Of a DNA stretch of 64,000 bases, positions 33,781 through 42,570 are shown one piece after another (within the stretch, counting starts at the first letter, position 1; each line of letters opens with the position of its first letter). Where the stretch lies: the NCBI GenBank assembly GCA_017484095.1, contig JAFUTU010000017.1, forward strand, positions 1 to 64,000. The letters run 5' to 3'. This DNA is from Ruminococcus sp. GTDB taxonomy: Bacteria; Bacillota; Clostridia; Oscillospirales; Ruminococcaceae. The notes under the pieces were generated by a model. It made no database searches. It was given only the letters and a program-made list of their open reading frames with translations, and was not told the DNA's origin. The translations under genes were made by a program, and so were the position numbers.

Positions 33781-34763
33781 TTTACTTTACCTTCTTTATC
33801 ATAGATTGTGCGGGCGCCTTGCCATGTGTTGCGTCTTTTAAGTTCTTTATCGATGCCGTTGAGTACCGAACGCTTTCTCAGACTCCATAGGGGCGCCAAC
33901 AGATCTGCTCTTGCGCCGTCGCCCGTAACTCTCTCTATTATAAAATGTGCAGGCAGCCTCTCCAGCTGGTCGCAGACGGTGTTTATGTAGTCCTCCTGCG
34001 TCATGGGCGTTATCTCGCCGCGCTCATAAAGCTCGCCCAGCTTTGTACCCCTGAGTATATGCAGCAGGTGTATCTTCACGGCGTGCAGATCAAGCTCTGC
34101 AATGCGCTCGGCAGTTTCAAGCATCATTTCATGGCTTTCATAGGGCAGCCCGTTTATAATGTGAACGCATACATTCACTCCGTTCTGCCTTAAAAGCTCA
34201 TATCCTGCCAGAAAATCTGCATAGGTGTGGCAGCGGTTCATTCTGAGAGCAGTCTCATCGTGAACGCTCTGAAGCCCGAGTTCCACCGTGAGATAAGTTC
34301 TCTTTGCCATATCTCCGAGCAGCTCTGCTTTTTCTCTGTCGATACAGTCGGCTCTTGTCGCAACAGACAGCCCGACGCAGTTATCCAGCGCAAGCGCAGC
34401 TTCATACATCTGTTTCAGAGTGTCTGTGTCCGCATAGGTGTTTGAGCCTGCCTGAAAATACGGTATGCACAGCGCATCAGGCCATTTGGCACGCATTATG
34501 GCTGACATCTCATCAAACTGAGTTTTTATATCGTCTTTCGGGTCTCCTGCGAATTCGCCGCTCTTTTTAGCCGAGCAGAACGCGCAGCCGCCCACACCCT
34601 TCGTTCCGTCCCTGTTAGGGCAGCCCAGATCAACATTCAGCGGCACCTTGAACACCTTTTTCCCGAAGCGGTGCCTCAGATAGTAATTGTAGGTGTGGTA
34701 CCTTTTGTTATCGTCCGAAAACTCAAACCTGTCGGCGCTGACGGGCTTATTCCTCGGGTTCAT
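33777..34763 (-). CDS. TIGR01212-family (YtqA-like) radical SAM protein
   Basis: A 328-residue radical SAM protein with the cluster cysteines in VDLGCPNRDGTKGVGGCAFC and the typical VELGLQSVHDETALRMNRCH segment of this family. The most likely start is MNPRN at 34763, 17 bases inside the upstream gene, without a clear ribosome site, so translation may be by reinitiation. Longer frames give a low-complexity Arg-rich tail and are rejected. It couples to the following radical SAM gene by a 4-base overlap. Its substrate is not established. Confidence 0.85.
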   Translation of the reverse strand: MNPRNKPVSADRFEFSDDNKRYHTYNYYLRHRFGKKVFKVPLNVDLGCPNRDGTKGVGGCAFCSAKKSGEFAGDPKDDIKTQFDEMSAIMRAKWPDALCIPYFQAGSNTYADTDTLKQMYEAALALDNCVGLSVATRADCIDREKAELLGDMAKRTYLTVELGLQSVHDETALRMNRCHTYADFLAGYELLRQNGVNVCVHIINGLPYESHEMMLETAERIAELDLHAVKIHLLHILRGTKLGELYERGEITPMTQEDYINTVCDQLERLPAHFIIERVTGDGARADLLAPLWSLRKRSVLNGIDKELKRRNTWQGARTIYDKEGKVK

Positions 34764-35520
34764 CAGGTATAACGGGCTCAGGCTCGGTCTCTGTCGGAGT
34801 TGTCGTCTCGGCAGTGGTCGTCGTTGTAGTAGTCGTCGGCCCCGGCTGCTCAACGGGGTATGTCTCCGTCACAGTGAACTCCGGAGGATCGGTGTTTGTG
34901 GTCGTCGCCGTTGTAGTGGTCGAGGTCGTTGAATCCTCGTCCTCATCATAGGGGCGGTCAATGGCGGTGGTAGTGGTCGTCACCTTGCCGTCATCGTCTT
35001 TTTCTGCCTCTGTAGTAACGGTAATGCCCATCTCGTCAGTAACGACGGAGGTAACCACCTTTTCGTCATTGTTGTTTGTTTCGGGCTCGGGCTCATCGGG
35101 CTGGTCAAAGCTGTTGTGCTGGGTATCGGTGAACTCATCGATCTCCTTTACAGGGTCTGACACCTTATTGCCGATGCCGTAGATAAGCGACAGTCTTTCC
35201 TCAAGCATCTTCATCTCCTCGGGGAAGGGAAGATCGCTGTCATATGAGCGCTTTAACGAGCGCGTATAATCACCCGAAGAAAATGATTTCCAGTTGAGAA
35301 CATTGTTATTGTCAACTATATCGCTGCCCGATACGGTCAGGAAAAGTATAGATGCAAATATAAGGATAAGAGTGAGCGTGAGTATATTGATAAAGCGGTA
35401 ATGTGCCTCTGTATTATCCTTTTCAAGCTTTTGAGAGGCAAGCTCTGCAAGCTCGCACTCCTTGGGGGCTTCGTATTCGCCCTCCTCTTCAACTATGCTG
35501 AAATTCTTGAAGTCTTTCAT
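34747..35520 (-). CDS. Membrane-anchored protein with Thr-rich tail; probable truncated DHHW-type partner
   Basis: A 257-residue protein: a ~40-residue cytoplasmic part, one membrane helix (about 43-64), a folded stretch of ~70 residues, and a disordered Thr/Glu/Pro tail (TTTTTTTTAE). The stretch NNNVLNWKSFSSGDYTRSLK and DSDLPFPEEMKMLEERLSLIYGIGNK resembles the N-terminal start of DHHW/AlgX-like proteins, which pair with MBOAT acyltransferases. The catalytic SGNH-like domain is absent. It lies 12 bases after an MBOAT gene. The resemblance is my inference. Confidence 0.55.
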   Translation of the reverse strand: MKDFKNFSIVEEEGEYEAPKECELAELASQKLEKDNTEAHYRFINILTLTLILIFASILFLTVSGSDIVDNNNVLNWKSFSSGDYTRSLKRSYDSDLPFPEEMKMLEERLSLIYGIGNKVSDPVKEIDEFTDTQHNSFDQPDEPEPETNNNDEKVVTSVVTDEMGITVTTEAEKDDDGKVTTTTTAIDRPYDEDEDSTTSTTTTATTTNTDPPEFTVTETYPVEQPGPTTTTTTTTAETTTPTETEPEPVIPDEPEE

Positions 35521-35532
35521 TTTCCGCCCTCC

Positions 35533-36909
35533 TTACGCTGTTGTCTGTACTGCCAGAGTTATTATGCTGAGCACAAAGATAAACGCGGTCAGTACAGTCT
35601 GAGTTATCTTGGTAAAGCCGTAGAAGCGTCTTGAACGGCGCGAAAGGTCCTTCCACAGACCCAGCACAAACTTTTTCGCAGGGGCGAAAACAATGAAAAA
35701 CGCAATGATTATAAGTGTGAGGTTTTTCATAACGCCGTCTTTAACGGAGACAGAAAGCATATATTTTGTATTTACGTTCACAAGTGCCAGCAGCCATTTC
35801 TTGTAGCCGTAAAGGCTGTCAAAATAAAGTCCGCCGAAGATGACCATTGCCGTGATGACAAGGTACAGATACTTTACCGCAGCAGGCAGCTTTAACATAG
35901 CCTTGCCGAGAAACAGCTTCTCTATTGCTATGAGCAGTGCAGCCGCAAGCCCCACAATAAGGAACGTTACCTTTGCCTCATACCACATTGATATCGCAGC
36001 ACCGCACAAGAGTATCAGCAGAGCCTTCAATATAGGGTTATTCACTCTTCTGCAGGCAAAAACATCGGAAAAGAAGTCAACTATCGTTGTGTTGAAGCTC
36101 CTCACCAGACCTGTAAACAGGTTGTCCGCTTCGATATCCGTATAGTTGGAGGGGTACTCAAACCCGTTTATAAGGCCGAAGCCCTTAGCCATATCGCTCA
36201 GACCCGTAAGGATAAAGTAGCCCTCTGCGAAAAACGACATCATACCCAGCCAACAGCCAAGAGTCGTTATCTCGTGGCCGTTAAGCCCTGAAAGCTTTAT
36301 CCTTTCAAAAACTGGCGCCAGTATAACTACCTTGCCAAGCCCCAGAACAAGCGATACAAAGCCGTCATTGAGCTTTCTGCCGTCCATCTCACGGTTCCTG
36401 ATAGAGGGCTCCAGCTTGCTGTAGCTGATATGAGGACCTGCCATCATAAAGTGGAAGGAGACCATATACGTAAGCAGGCAGAGGATATTTCGCTCGTATT
36501 CAGCTCTGCCCTTGTAGATGTCGAACACGTAAGAGAACCCTCTTACACAGTAGTATCCCATTCCGAGAGGCAGAACAGTGCTCTCAAATGAGAGATCCTT
36601 GATGCTGTCGAACAGATAATTGTGCCCGAACACCAAAAACAGTGCGATATTGAACAAGGCGTCAAGTATCAGCAAAAGGGTGCAGAGCACTCTCCTCTCG
36701 ACATTTTTCGACACTGCCATACCTATCAGCCAGTCAAAAATGCACGAAAGAAATATCAGACATACCGCAAAAGGTCTTCCCCATGAGAAGAAAAGCACCG
36801 AGGTGAGTATCAGGATAAGATTTTTATATTCGGCGCTCCTGTCAAGAAAGGACAGTATAGCCGCGATAGGGAATAGTCCCAGCAGAAATATGAGATCTGA
36901 GTAAACCAA
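35533..36909 (-). CDS. MBOAT-family membrane protein (AlgI-like) without the catalytic His
   Basis: A 458-residue polytopic protein that matches the AlgI branch of MBOAT O-acyltransferases: N-terminal IFLLGLFPIAAILSFL, LPLGMGYYCVRGFSYVFDIYKG, FILTGLSDMAKGFGLINGFEYP. In active members a LCG..FWHGASW block carries the invariant His. Here the aligned block reads ISMWYEAKV, with Tyr in its place, and the FWRRWH motif is also missing. So it may be inactive as an acyltransferase or have a new role. The following gene looks like a shortened partner protein. Confidence 0.8.
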   Translation of the reverse strand: MVYSDLIFLLGLFPIAAILSFLDRSAEYKNLILILTSVLFFSWGRPFAVCLIFLSCIFDWLIGMAVSKNVERRVLCTLLLILDALFNIALFLVFGHNYLFDSIKDLSFESTVLPLGMGYYCVRGFSYVFDIYKGRAEYERNILCLLTYMVSFHFMMAGPHISYSKLEPSIRNREMDGRKLNDGFVSLVLGLGKVVILAPVFERIKLSGLNGHEITTLGCWLGMMSFFAEGYFILTGLSDMAKGFGLINGFEYPSNYTDIEADNLFTGLVRSFNTTIVDFFSDVFACRRVNNPILKALLILLCGAAISMWYEAKVTFLIVGLAAALLIAIEKLFLGKAMLKLPAAVKYLYLVITAMVIFGGLYFDSLYGYKKWLLALVNVNTKYMLSVSVKDGVMKNLTLIIIAFFIVFAPAKKFVLGLWKDLSRRSRRFYGFTKITQTVLTAFIFVLSIITLAVQTTA

Positions 36910-37208
36910 TGTAAAAACGTCTCCTTATGATAATATATTGATAATGGGCCTGCGATGCTTTGCATAAGTGTGTCAGAAATGGTAAGAAATAGCAAAAATC
37001 GCACAGGTAAGTGTTAAAACATTTACCCAAACCCGATGATAAACAAAGAACCACAATATAATTTTATCACAATTCACTAAATATAGCAAGTCAATTTATA
37101 AAGAAAATCTAAATTTTTCTGTTTTTTTCAAAAAGTGTTTGCAAAAAACAAAATATGTGTTATAATATAGATTAAGTAAATATCACTTTTGGGAGAGGAG
37201 TGACTTTC
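36910..37208. other. Divergent AT-rich intergenic region
   Basis: About 300 AT-rich bases between the MBOAT and SDR genes. The only confident element is the SDR promoter. A TTGACT box at about 37090-37095 on the minus strand may serve the MBOAT gene, but its -10 spacing is poor. Confidence 0.45.
37138..37166 (+). promoter_or_regulatory. Sigma-A promoter of the SDR gene
   Basis: TTTGCA (37138-37143), 17 bases, TATAAT (37161-37166) preceded by TGTGT. Confidence 0.8.
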
Positions 37209-38138
37209 GTGGCATCAGTTTTGGTAACAGGAGCTAGCGGAATGATAGGACAGTATCTTACTTCCAGTCTTCTGCACAAGAAGCACCGCGTATTCGGAAT
37301 TGACTCGAAGTCTAACGAGTATATAGGACAGGATACTAATTATACATTTATACAGTGTGATATCACAGATAAAGATTCGATCACGTCTGTAATATCGAGC
37401 AACAAGATAGATGTTGTAGTACATCTGGCATGCTCGGTGGATAATGATCTTGATCCTTACATCACAGATTCGGAGATGAAAAGCAGCAAAAACTGTGACA
37501 AGTTCATATACGCCGCTGCTGACAAGGCAGGCGTAAGATCGTTCATACTTCTGAGCACCACACAGATATACGGTATCCAGAAGGGAAGAGAGCCGATCAG
37601 AGAGACTGCGCCCGAGAAGGGCATCACGAACTATGCAGATATGAAGATGACGAGCGAAAAGCTCATGCAGAAGGCATTCAAGAAGTCTGACACGGTGCCT
37701 GTCATTGCAAGGGTAGCACCGATCTACGATTCAGAGTATACGCAGAACCTGCATGACAGAGTATTTGACACCAAGGAAAATGTCGCCTATATATTCCAGG
37801 ATGGCGAATACGGCTATACTTTCTGCTGCGTATTCAATCTGATAGATTTTATCAACGGAATCATAAATGTACCTACGGGCAGATATGAGGGCGTTTATAA
37901 TGTGTGCGATTCCAGAATAACTACCGCCAAGGAGATAATCGACTACGAGAAGGAACACCACCGTATAGGTGCCGTTATACAGAAGTCCGGAACAGGCGGA
38001 CTGGGGCTCAACAAGGGCAAGATGAGAACGGATTACCGCTATTTTGATCCTTCGATGACTTTCAACAATTGGAATCTTGACAACACCAAGGCAAAGAGAA
38101 TAGCTCCTATGAGATGGAATCTTTCCAACACAAAGTAA
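37209..38138 (+). CDS. NAD-dependent epimerase/dehydratase (extended SDR)
   Basis: A 309-residue Rossmann-fold protein with VTGASGMIGQYL (GxxGxxG) at the N-terminus, DVVVHLAC, LLSTTQIYG and the catalytic YADMK (Tyr-x-x-x-Lys) pair. Members act on nucleotide sugars or similar substrates; which one is not evident. I prefer the GTG at 37209 because AGAGGAG lies 9 bases upstream. A GTG at 37200 is also in frame but abuts the ribosome site. A bidirectional terminator follows. Confidence 0.85.
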   Translation: MASVLVTGASGMIGQYLTSSLLHKKHRVFGIDSKSNEYIGQDTNYTFIQCDITDKDSITSVISSNKIDVVVHLACSVDNDLDPYITDSEMKSSKNCDKFIYAAADKAGVRSFILLSTTQIYGIQKGREPIRETAPEKGITNYADMKMTSEKLMQKAFKKSDTVPVIARVAPIYDSEYTQNLHDRVFDTKENVAYIFQDGEYGYTFCCVFNLIDFINGIINVPTGRYEGVYNVCDSRITTAKEIIDYEKEHHRIGAVIQKSGTGGLGLNKGKMRTDYRYFDPSMTFNNWNLDNTKAKRIAPMRWNLSNTK

Positions 38139-38140
38139 AC

Positions 38141-38174
38141 AAAGCCCGAGGCGTTCAGAGCCTCGGGCTTTTGT
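38141..38174. terminator. Bidirectional terminator between the SDR and lipid kinase genes
   Basis: GCCCGAGGC pairs with GCCTCGGGC (38144-38152 with 38160-38168), flanked by AAA and TTTTGTGTT. It serves two convergent genes. Confidence 0.85.
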
Positions 38175-38175
38175 G

Positions 38176-39174
38176 TTACTGATCGTTTTCAGCGTCTTCA
38201 TAGCGTTCGTCAATATTTACCGAAAGCGAGTATTTTAGGGCATCTGACAGTGCCTTGTTGAACTCCTCCTGCTCTGCGGTCACGCCTGTGCTTTTCAGCT
38301 TCAGACGTACAGCCTGCTTCAGGTTCTGTATATCGACTGTCTTGTGAGAGCCGCCTGCCTCTCCGTCGAGAGTCCATGTTATCTCATTGTCGCACTTGAA
38401 AACAATGTGAGATGCCTTGAATGTAACAAAATTTCTCTCAGAAAGGTTATTGAAAGCAGCGTTTGATACAGCTGTGCTGAAATCTATAGGGTTGCGCGGA
38501 GTTTTGCACAGCACTACCTCAAAAAGACCGTCGTCCAGCACAACATTATCGGAAACCAGATTTTTCATGCCTCCGATAGAAAACGCGTTGGATACAAGAC
38601 CGAGGATAAAGTTTCCTTCAGTTACCTCGCCGTCATGCCATACCGACATTTTATGACCTCGGTAGGTAGGCACGCGCTTTAAGCCCTCTGCAACGTAAGC
38701 TGCATGGCCGAAAATATTCTTTATGTTCTGCTTTGTCTCATAAGAAACATCAGTAAAAGCGCCGAATCCTGCGACATAGACAAAGCTTTCACCGTTGAAA
38801 AGACCTATATCGTAATCAAAATAAATGCCGTCGACTATCTCCTGAGCCGCATCTATGAGCTTTTTTGAGATGTTCAGTGAGTTTCCGCAGTCGTTAGTAG
38901 AGCCTGCAGGTATATAACCCAGAGGCTTTTTTTCATCGAAGGTGAGCAGTGCCTTTACCGCCTCAGAAAGTGTTCCGTCACCGCCGGAGGTAACTATAAG
39001 GTCGTAATCCTTGCCGTCCTCCATTATTTTTCTGTAGCCGTCAAGCTTTGCCTGGGTCGGGTAAGCTGTAACATCATATCCGCCCTTGGTGAATATGTCG
39101 ATAATGTCGCACAGATTACTTTTCAGATGACCCTTGCCCGCCTTGCTGTTATAAACAAAAAGCAGCTTTTCCAT
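38176..39174 (-). CDS. Diacylglycerol kinase / YegS-like lipid kinase
   Basis: A 332-residue protein of the DAGK catalytic family. It begins LLFVYNSKAGKG, has the nucleotide-binding GGDGT in VTSGGDGTLSEAV, then PAGSTNDCGNSL and FSIGGMKNL. The C-terminal beta-sandwich includes WTLDGEAGG. It likely phosphorylates diacylglycerol or a related lipid, returning it to phospholipid synthesis. The last ~30 residues are an acidic extension. GGAGA precedes the ATG. Confidence 0.9.
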   Translation of the reverse strand: MEKLLFVYNSKAGKGHLKSNLCDIIDIFTKGGYDVTAYPTQAKLDGYRKIMEDGKDYDLIVTSGGDGTLSEAVKALLTFDEKKPLGYIPAGSTNDCGNSLNISKKLIDAAQEIVDGIYFDYDIGLFNGESFVYVAGFGAFTDVSYETKQNIKNIFGHAAYVAEGLKRVPTYRGHKMSVWHDGEVTEGNFILGLVSNAFSIGGMKNLVSDNVVLDDGLFEVVLCKTPRNPIDFSTAVSNAAFNNLSERNFVTFKASHIVFKCDNEITWTLDGEAGGSHKTVDIQNLKQAVRLKLKSTGVTAEQEEFNKALSDALKYSLSVNIDERYEDAENDQ

Positions 39175-39267
39175 TATTGTTCTCCGTTCAATATCTTTAT
39201 GTCTTACAAAGGGTTTGTTTTCTTCGTAAAAACGCCCCTTAAACGATTAATATGTATACAGCTTAAT

Positions 39268-39295
39268 ATTATACCACATCTTAAGATTTTGTCAA
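39268..39295 (-). promoter_or_regulatory. Sigma-A promoter of the lipid kinase gene
   Basis: On the minus strand, TTGACA (39290-39295), 16 bases, TATAAT (39268-39273) with an extended TGG. Confidence 0.8.
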
Positions 39296-39325
39296 GTGCT
39301 TGGCGCTCGCCGTGCGGCGAGCACT
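39296..39325. repeat. Interspersed repeat C, copy 1, between divergent promoters
   Basis: AGTGCTTGGC then a perfect GCTCGCC-GTGC-GGCGAGC hairpin ending GCACTT. It fills exactly the gap between the -35 boxes of the lipid kinase and zapA promoters. Confidence 0.7.
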
Positions 39326-39353
39326 TTACAATTTGTGAAAATTGTAGTATAAT
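39325..39353 (+). promoter_or_regulatory. Sigma-A promoter of zapA
   Basis: TTTACA (39325-39330), 17 bases, TATAAT (39348-39353). The spacer contains the inverted repeat ACAATTT-gtga-AAATTGT. Confidence 0.8.
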
Positions 39354-39406
39354 GTCAATATAGTAAAATGTCAGATAAGAGATCATCTCTGTGAGGAGGA
39401 ATAATT

Positions 39407-39868
39407 ATGAAAAACAAGCTCAAGATCAAGGTGTTCGGCAGAAACTACACTCTTGTTTCCGAAGAGACACAGGTCTATACCGACAAGCTTGCATCTGCCC
39501 TTGACAATAAGCTCAGGCAGATCTTGAAGGCAAGCCCCAGCCTTTCCATAACCGATGCTGCGGTGCTCGCATCGCTGGAGGCGTATGATGAGCTTTCAAA
39601 GGCACGCTCTAACATCGAGAATATCCGTTCTCAGATCAAGGGATATGTCGATGATGCAGCAAGATCTAAGAACGATGCCGATAATTGCCGCAAGAGGATA
39701 TTTGAGCTGGAGCGTCAGGTGAAGTCTCTGGAGGACGAGCTTGAAAAGAGGACCGTTGTTAAAAGAGTTCCTGACGATGAGGTGATAAACGCTAAGGATC
39801 TTATCTCTCAGGAGATAGATGCTGCGCTTAAAAGCCCTGTTTATCCTGACAGAAAGACCGACCTCTGA
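39407..39868 (+). CDS. zapA: Cell division protein ZapA
   Basis: A 153-residue ZapA-family protein. The N-terminal domain has KIKVFGRNYTLVSEETQVYTDKLA in part and is followed by a long coiled coil (about 75-125). ZapA cross-links FtsZ filaments at the division site. GAGGAGG precedes the ATG. Its TGA stop overlaps the start of the U32 gene by one base, an arrangement common in Clostridia. Confidence 0.85.
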   Translation: MKNKLKIKVFGRNYTLVSEETQVYTDKLASALDNKLRQILKASPSLSITDAAVLASLEAYDELSKARSNIENIRSQIKGYVDDAARSKNDADNCRKRIFELERQVKSLEDELEKRTVVKRVPDDEVINAKDLISQEIDAALKSPVYPDRKTDL

Positions 39869-41931
39869 TGAGTGCTGAGATCCTCGCGCCGTGCGGCTCT
39901 GCCGAGGTGCTGGAGGCGGCTCTCAGGTGCGGCTGTAATGCTGTGTATCTCGGAGGGGAGCGCTTTTCCGCAAGGGGAAGAGCGCATAACTTCACCGATG
40001 AAGAGCTGAAAGCTGCGGTTTATGAATGTCACCGCAGGGGAGTAAAGCTGCACCTGGCAGTGAATACGGTCATTCGTGATGACGAGATAGACGACTGCGT
40101 AAAAGCAATAAGCTTTGCAGCCGCTATAGGCGTTGATGCTATTATAGTGCAGGATCTTGCCGTCTATGCAATAGCGAATGAGCTTTTTCCCGGGCTTGAG
40201 CTTCACGCGTCAACTCAGATGACAGTTCATTCTCAGAGCGGTATGGCTGCCGTTAAAAAGCTTGGCTTTTCAAGAGCTGTGCTCTCTCGTGAGCTGCCGC
40301 TTGAAACAATAAAAGATCTTTCCCGTATGGGCATTGAGACCGAGGTCTTTGTGCACGGAGCGCTTTGTATGTCCGTATCGGGGCAGTGCTATATGAGCGC
40401 TTTTATAGGCTCACGCAGCGCTAACAGAGGGCTTTGTGCTCAGGCGTGCAGGCTGCCTGCCTCTGCCGACGGCACAGAGTCTTACTCTCTTTCATTAAAA
40501 GACGTATCGCTTGTGCCTCACTTGAAAGAGCTTGAAGCCGCAGGCGTGACCTCCTTCAAGATAGAGGGCAGAATGAAAAGACCCGAATATGTTGCTGCTG
40601 CGGTCGATGCCTGTGCAAAGTCACTGAGAGGGGAGAGCTATGATCTCGCTGTGCTTGAAAGTGTCTTTTCGCGCAGCGGATTTACTGACGGTTATTATCG
40701 TCACAAGCTGGGCAGAGAGATGTTCGGCGTGCGCTCTGCGGAGGACGCTGCTGCGGGTGCAAAAGTGTTCCCTGCGACACATGAGCTTTACCGCCGTGAT
40801 GAAAAACGCAGCAATGTAGATATACGCCTGCGCTTTGTCAGGGAAGAGGCTATGTCTCTTACCCTTACTGATGATAACGGCATAAGTGTGACGGTATTCT
40901 CCGATGAGCCCGAGGAAGCGATATCAAAGCCCTGGGACGAGACCTTTATAAAAAGCAGGCTTTTAAAGTTCGGAGGTACGCTTTACGAGCCGAAAGCCTT
41001 CACCTGTGAGATAGGCGAGGGTCTTGCTTTGTCACCGTCAAAGCTTACTGAGATCAGGCGCGAAGCTGTATCGGCACTTGATAAAAAAAGAGCAGAGCAC
41101 TTTACTCGCAGCTTCACTTCAAACAAGCCTTTGCATAAAGTGTCTCCGATACCACACAGTGAAGACCGTACCTTCAGGATAAAAATAAGAGCCATTTCAC
41201 AGCTGGAGGGGTTTGACTCAGAAAATATAGAGCTTATCGGCGTGCCACTAAGGCTTTGTGAGCAGGCGGCAAGGCTTGTGCCTGCCGAAAAGCTTGCAGT
41301 TATCATGCCAAGGTTCACTTTTGACGAGAGCGCGGTGATAACTCAGCTAAAAGCAGTAAAGGCGCTAGGCATCAGGCATATGCTGGGTGAGAACATAGGT
41401 CATTTTACGGTCGCAGAGGAGCACGGCTTCATTCTCCATACCGACTTTACTCTGAATATCGCAAACAGCTATTCTTTGGAGCAGGCTGCAAAAATGGGCG
41501 CCGGTGACTGTGTCATCTCGCCAGAGCTTACCGCTGCACAGATATCCGTGATAAAAAGGGTTGTGCCGTTCGGTGTTTATGCTTACGGGAAACTCCCTCT
41601 TATGATTATCGCCAATTGTCCGATAAAGCAGCAGCTCGGCTGTGAGCGCTGCACAGGCCATATCATTGACCGCACAAAGCGTGCAATGCCTGTTCGTTGC
41701 GACAAGAAAAACGGCTATGCCGAGATATTCAACAGCGACACTCTTTATATTGCCGATAAGCTGTCTCAGTTTAAGAGCGCTGACTTCTTTCTGCTTGATT
41801 TTCTTGATGAAAATGCCGGGCAGATAAACGCTGTTATAAATGACTACAGAAACGCTCTGAACGGCTCTGGCAGAACGGCAGCAAAACCTAAAAACGTGAC
41901 TTTTGGTCTCTATTCAAGAGGCGTTTTTTAG
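39868..41931 (+). CDS. U32 family peptidase-like protein
   Basis: A 687-residue protein of the U32 family. The TIM-barrel half begins ILAPCGSAEVLEAALRCGCNAVY. The conserved cysteine cluster lies in VHGALCMSVSGQCYMSAF and RGLCAQACRLP, which in relatives holds an iron-sulphur centre. FKIEGRMKRPEYVA follows, then a long second half with a CPIKQQLGCERC cysteine group. Relatives (RlhA, TrhP) hydroxylate RNA bases rather than cut peptides, so an RNA-modifying role is plausible. It is translationally coupled to zapA. Confidence 0.88.
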   Translation: MSAEILAPCGSAEVLEAALRCGCNAVYLGGERFSARGRAHNFTDEELKAAVYECHRRGVKLHLAVNTVIRDDEIDDCVKAISFAAAIGVDAIIVQDLAVYAIANELFPGLELHASTQMTVHSQSGMAAVKKLGFSRAVLSRELPLETIKDLSRMGIETEVFVHGALCMSVSGQCYMSAFIGSRSANRGLCAQACRLPASADGTESYSLSLKDVSLVPHLKELEAAGVTSFKIEGRMKRPEYVAAAVDACAKSLRGESYDLAVLESVFSRSGFTDGYYRHKLGREMFGVRSAEDAAAGAKVFPATHELYRRDEKRSNVDIRLRFVREEAMSLTLTDDNGISVTVFSDEPEEAISKPWDETFIKSRLLKFGGTLYEPKAFTCEIGEGLALSPSKLTEIRREAVSALDKKRAEHFTRSFTSNKPLHKVSPIPHSEDRTFRIKIRAISQLEGFDSENIELIGVPLRLCEQAARLVPAEKLAVIMPRFTFDESAVITQLKAVKALGIRHMLGENIGHFTVAEEHGFILHTDFTLNIANSYSLEQAAKMGAGDCVISPELTAAQISVIKRVVPFGVYAYGKLPLMIIANCPIKQQLGCERCTGHIIDRTKRAMPVRCDKKNGYAEIFNSDTLYIADKLSQFKSADFFLLDFLDENAGQINAVINDYRNALNGSGRTAAKPKNVTFGLYSRGVF

Positions 41932-41937
41932 ATCTCC

Positions 41938-42005
41938 CCCACCCTACGCCTAGCGGTGCGCTGGGCGCCCGCAAAGCCCCCTATAAAGAGAGCGCCGAGC
42001 ATATA
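41938..42005 (-). repeat. Interspersed repeat B, copy 3 (left edge of a small island)
   Basis: In reverse orientation, CGCCTAGCGG, GGGCGCCCGCAAAGCCCC and CTATAAAGAGAGCGCC. It has the same orientation as copy 4 at 42772, and the two bracket the ORF at 42066 and the RNA-like segment. Confidence 0.7.
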
Positions 42006-42065
42006 CTTAAAAAGCACTTTTGTTTTTTATCATTACTGAGATAAATCGGAGTTTAGAGGTGTATT

Positions 42066-42401
42066 ATGAATACGCAACTTGAACAGTACATTCAAACTCA
42101 TAAAGTATCATCTGCAAATTTTCTGGTTTTTCGAGATTGGGAAGAATTCTTGAACATTCTCTTTTTAAATAACGGTCATGTTGAAATGATTATCTGGTAT
42201 GAATATTGCAGAATCAACGAGCAGCGAATTGGAATGGGCGGATATATAGATGAAGAAAAGCGTGGATATATGTGGGCGGAAACTGATATCTACGAAGAAA
42301 ACCTACAGCAAAAATCAATGACCGAAATATCAAAATATATTTCCGAAATAAGAAGCAATTATGCTGATTACGACCTGTATCCTGAATTTTATATAGGCTA
42401 A
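42066..42401 (+). CDS. Orphan AT-rich hypothetical protein
   Basis: A 111-residue acidic soluble protein rich in Tyr, Ile, Asn and Glu (MIIWYEYCRINEQRIGMGGY, YADYDLYPEFYIG). Its codons are clearly more A/T-ended than those of the neighbouring genes, a sign of foreign origin. AGAGGTG lies 5 bases before the ATG. It is bracketed by two same-orientation B repeats and followed by a structured RNA-like segment. Size and composition resemble small immunity or defence cargo proteins, but I recognise no family and assign no function. Confidence 0.6.
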   Translation: MNTQLEQYIQTHKVSSANFLVFRDWEEFLNILFLNNGHVEMIIWYEYCRINEQRIGMGGYIDEEKRGYMWAETDIYEENLQQKSMTEISKYISEIRSNYADYDLYPEFYIG

Positions 42402-42570
42402 ATTATGATTTATAGTACTAAAAAACTGTCAGCCCCGAGCCAAGCAAAATGAAAGACACATCAATGCTGTGGGCGAGGGCATTGCGCCGTGCGCGCTAGC
42501 ACAAATTCTGATTTATAGCAAGAACACTTTTAAAACTGTTGTTAAGAATAAATAACGCACTGCTCTTTTT

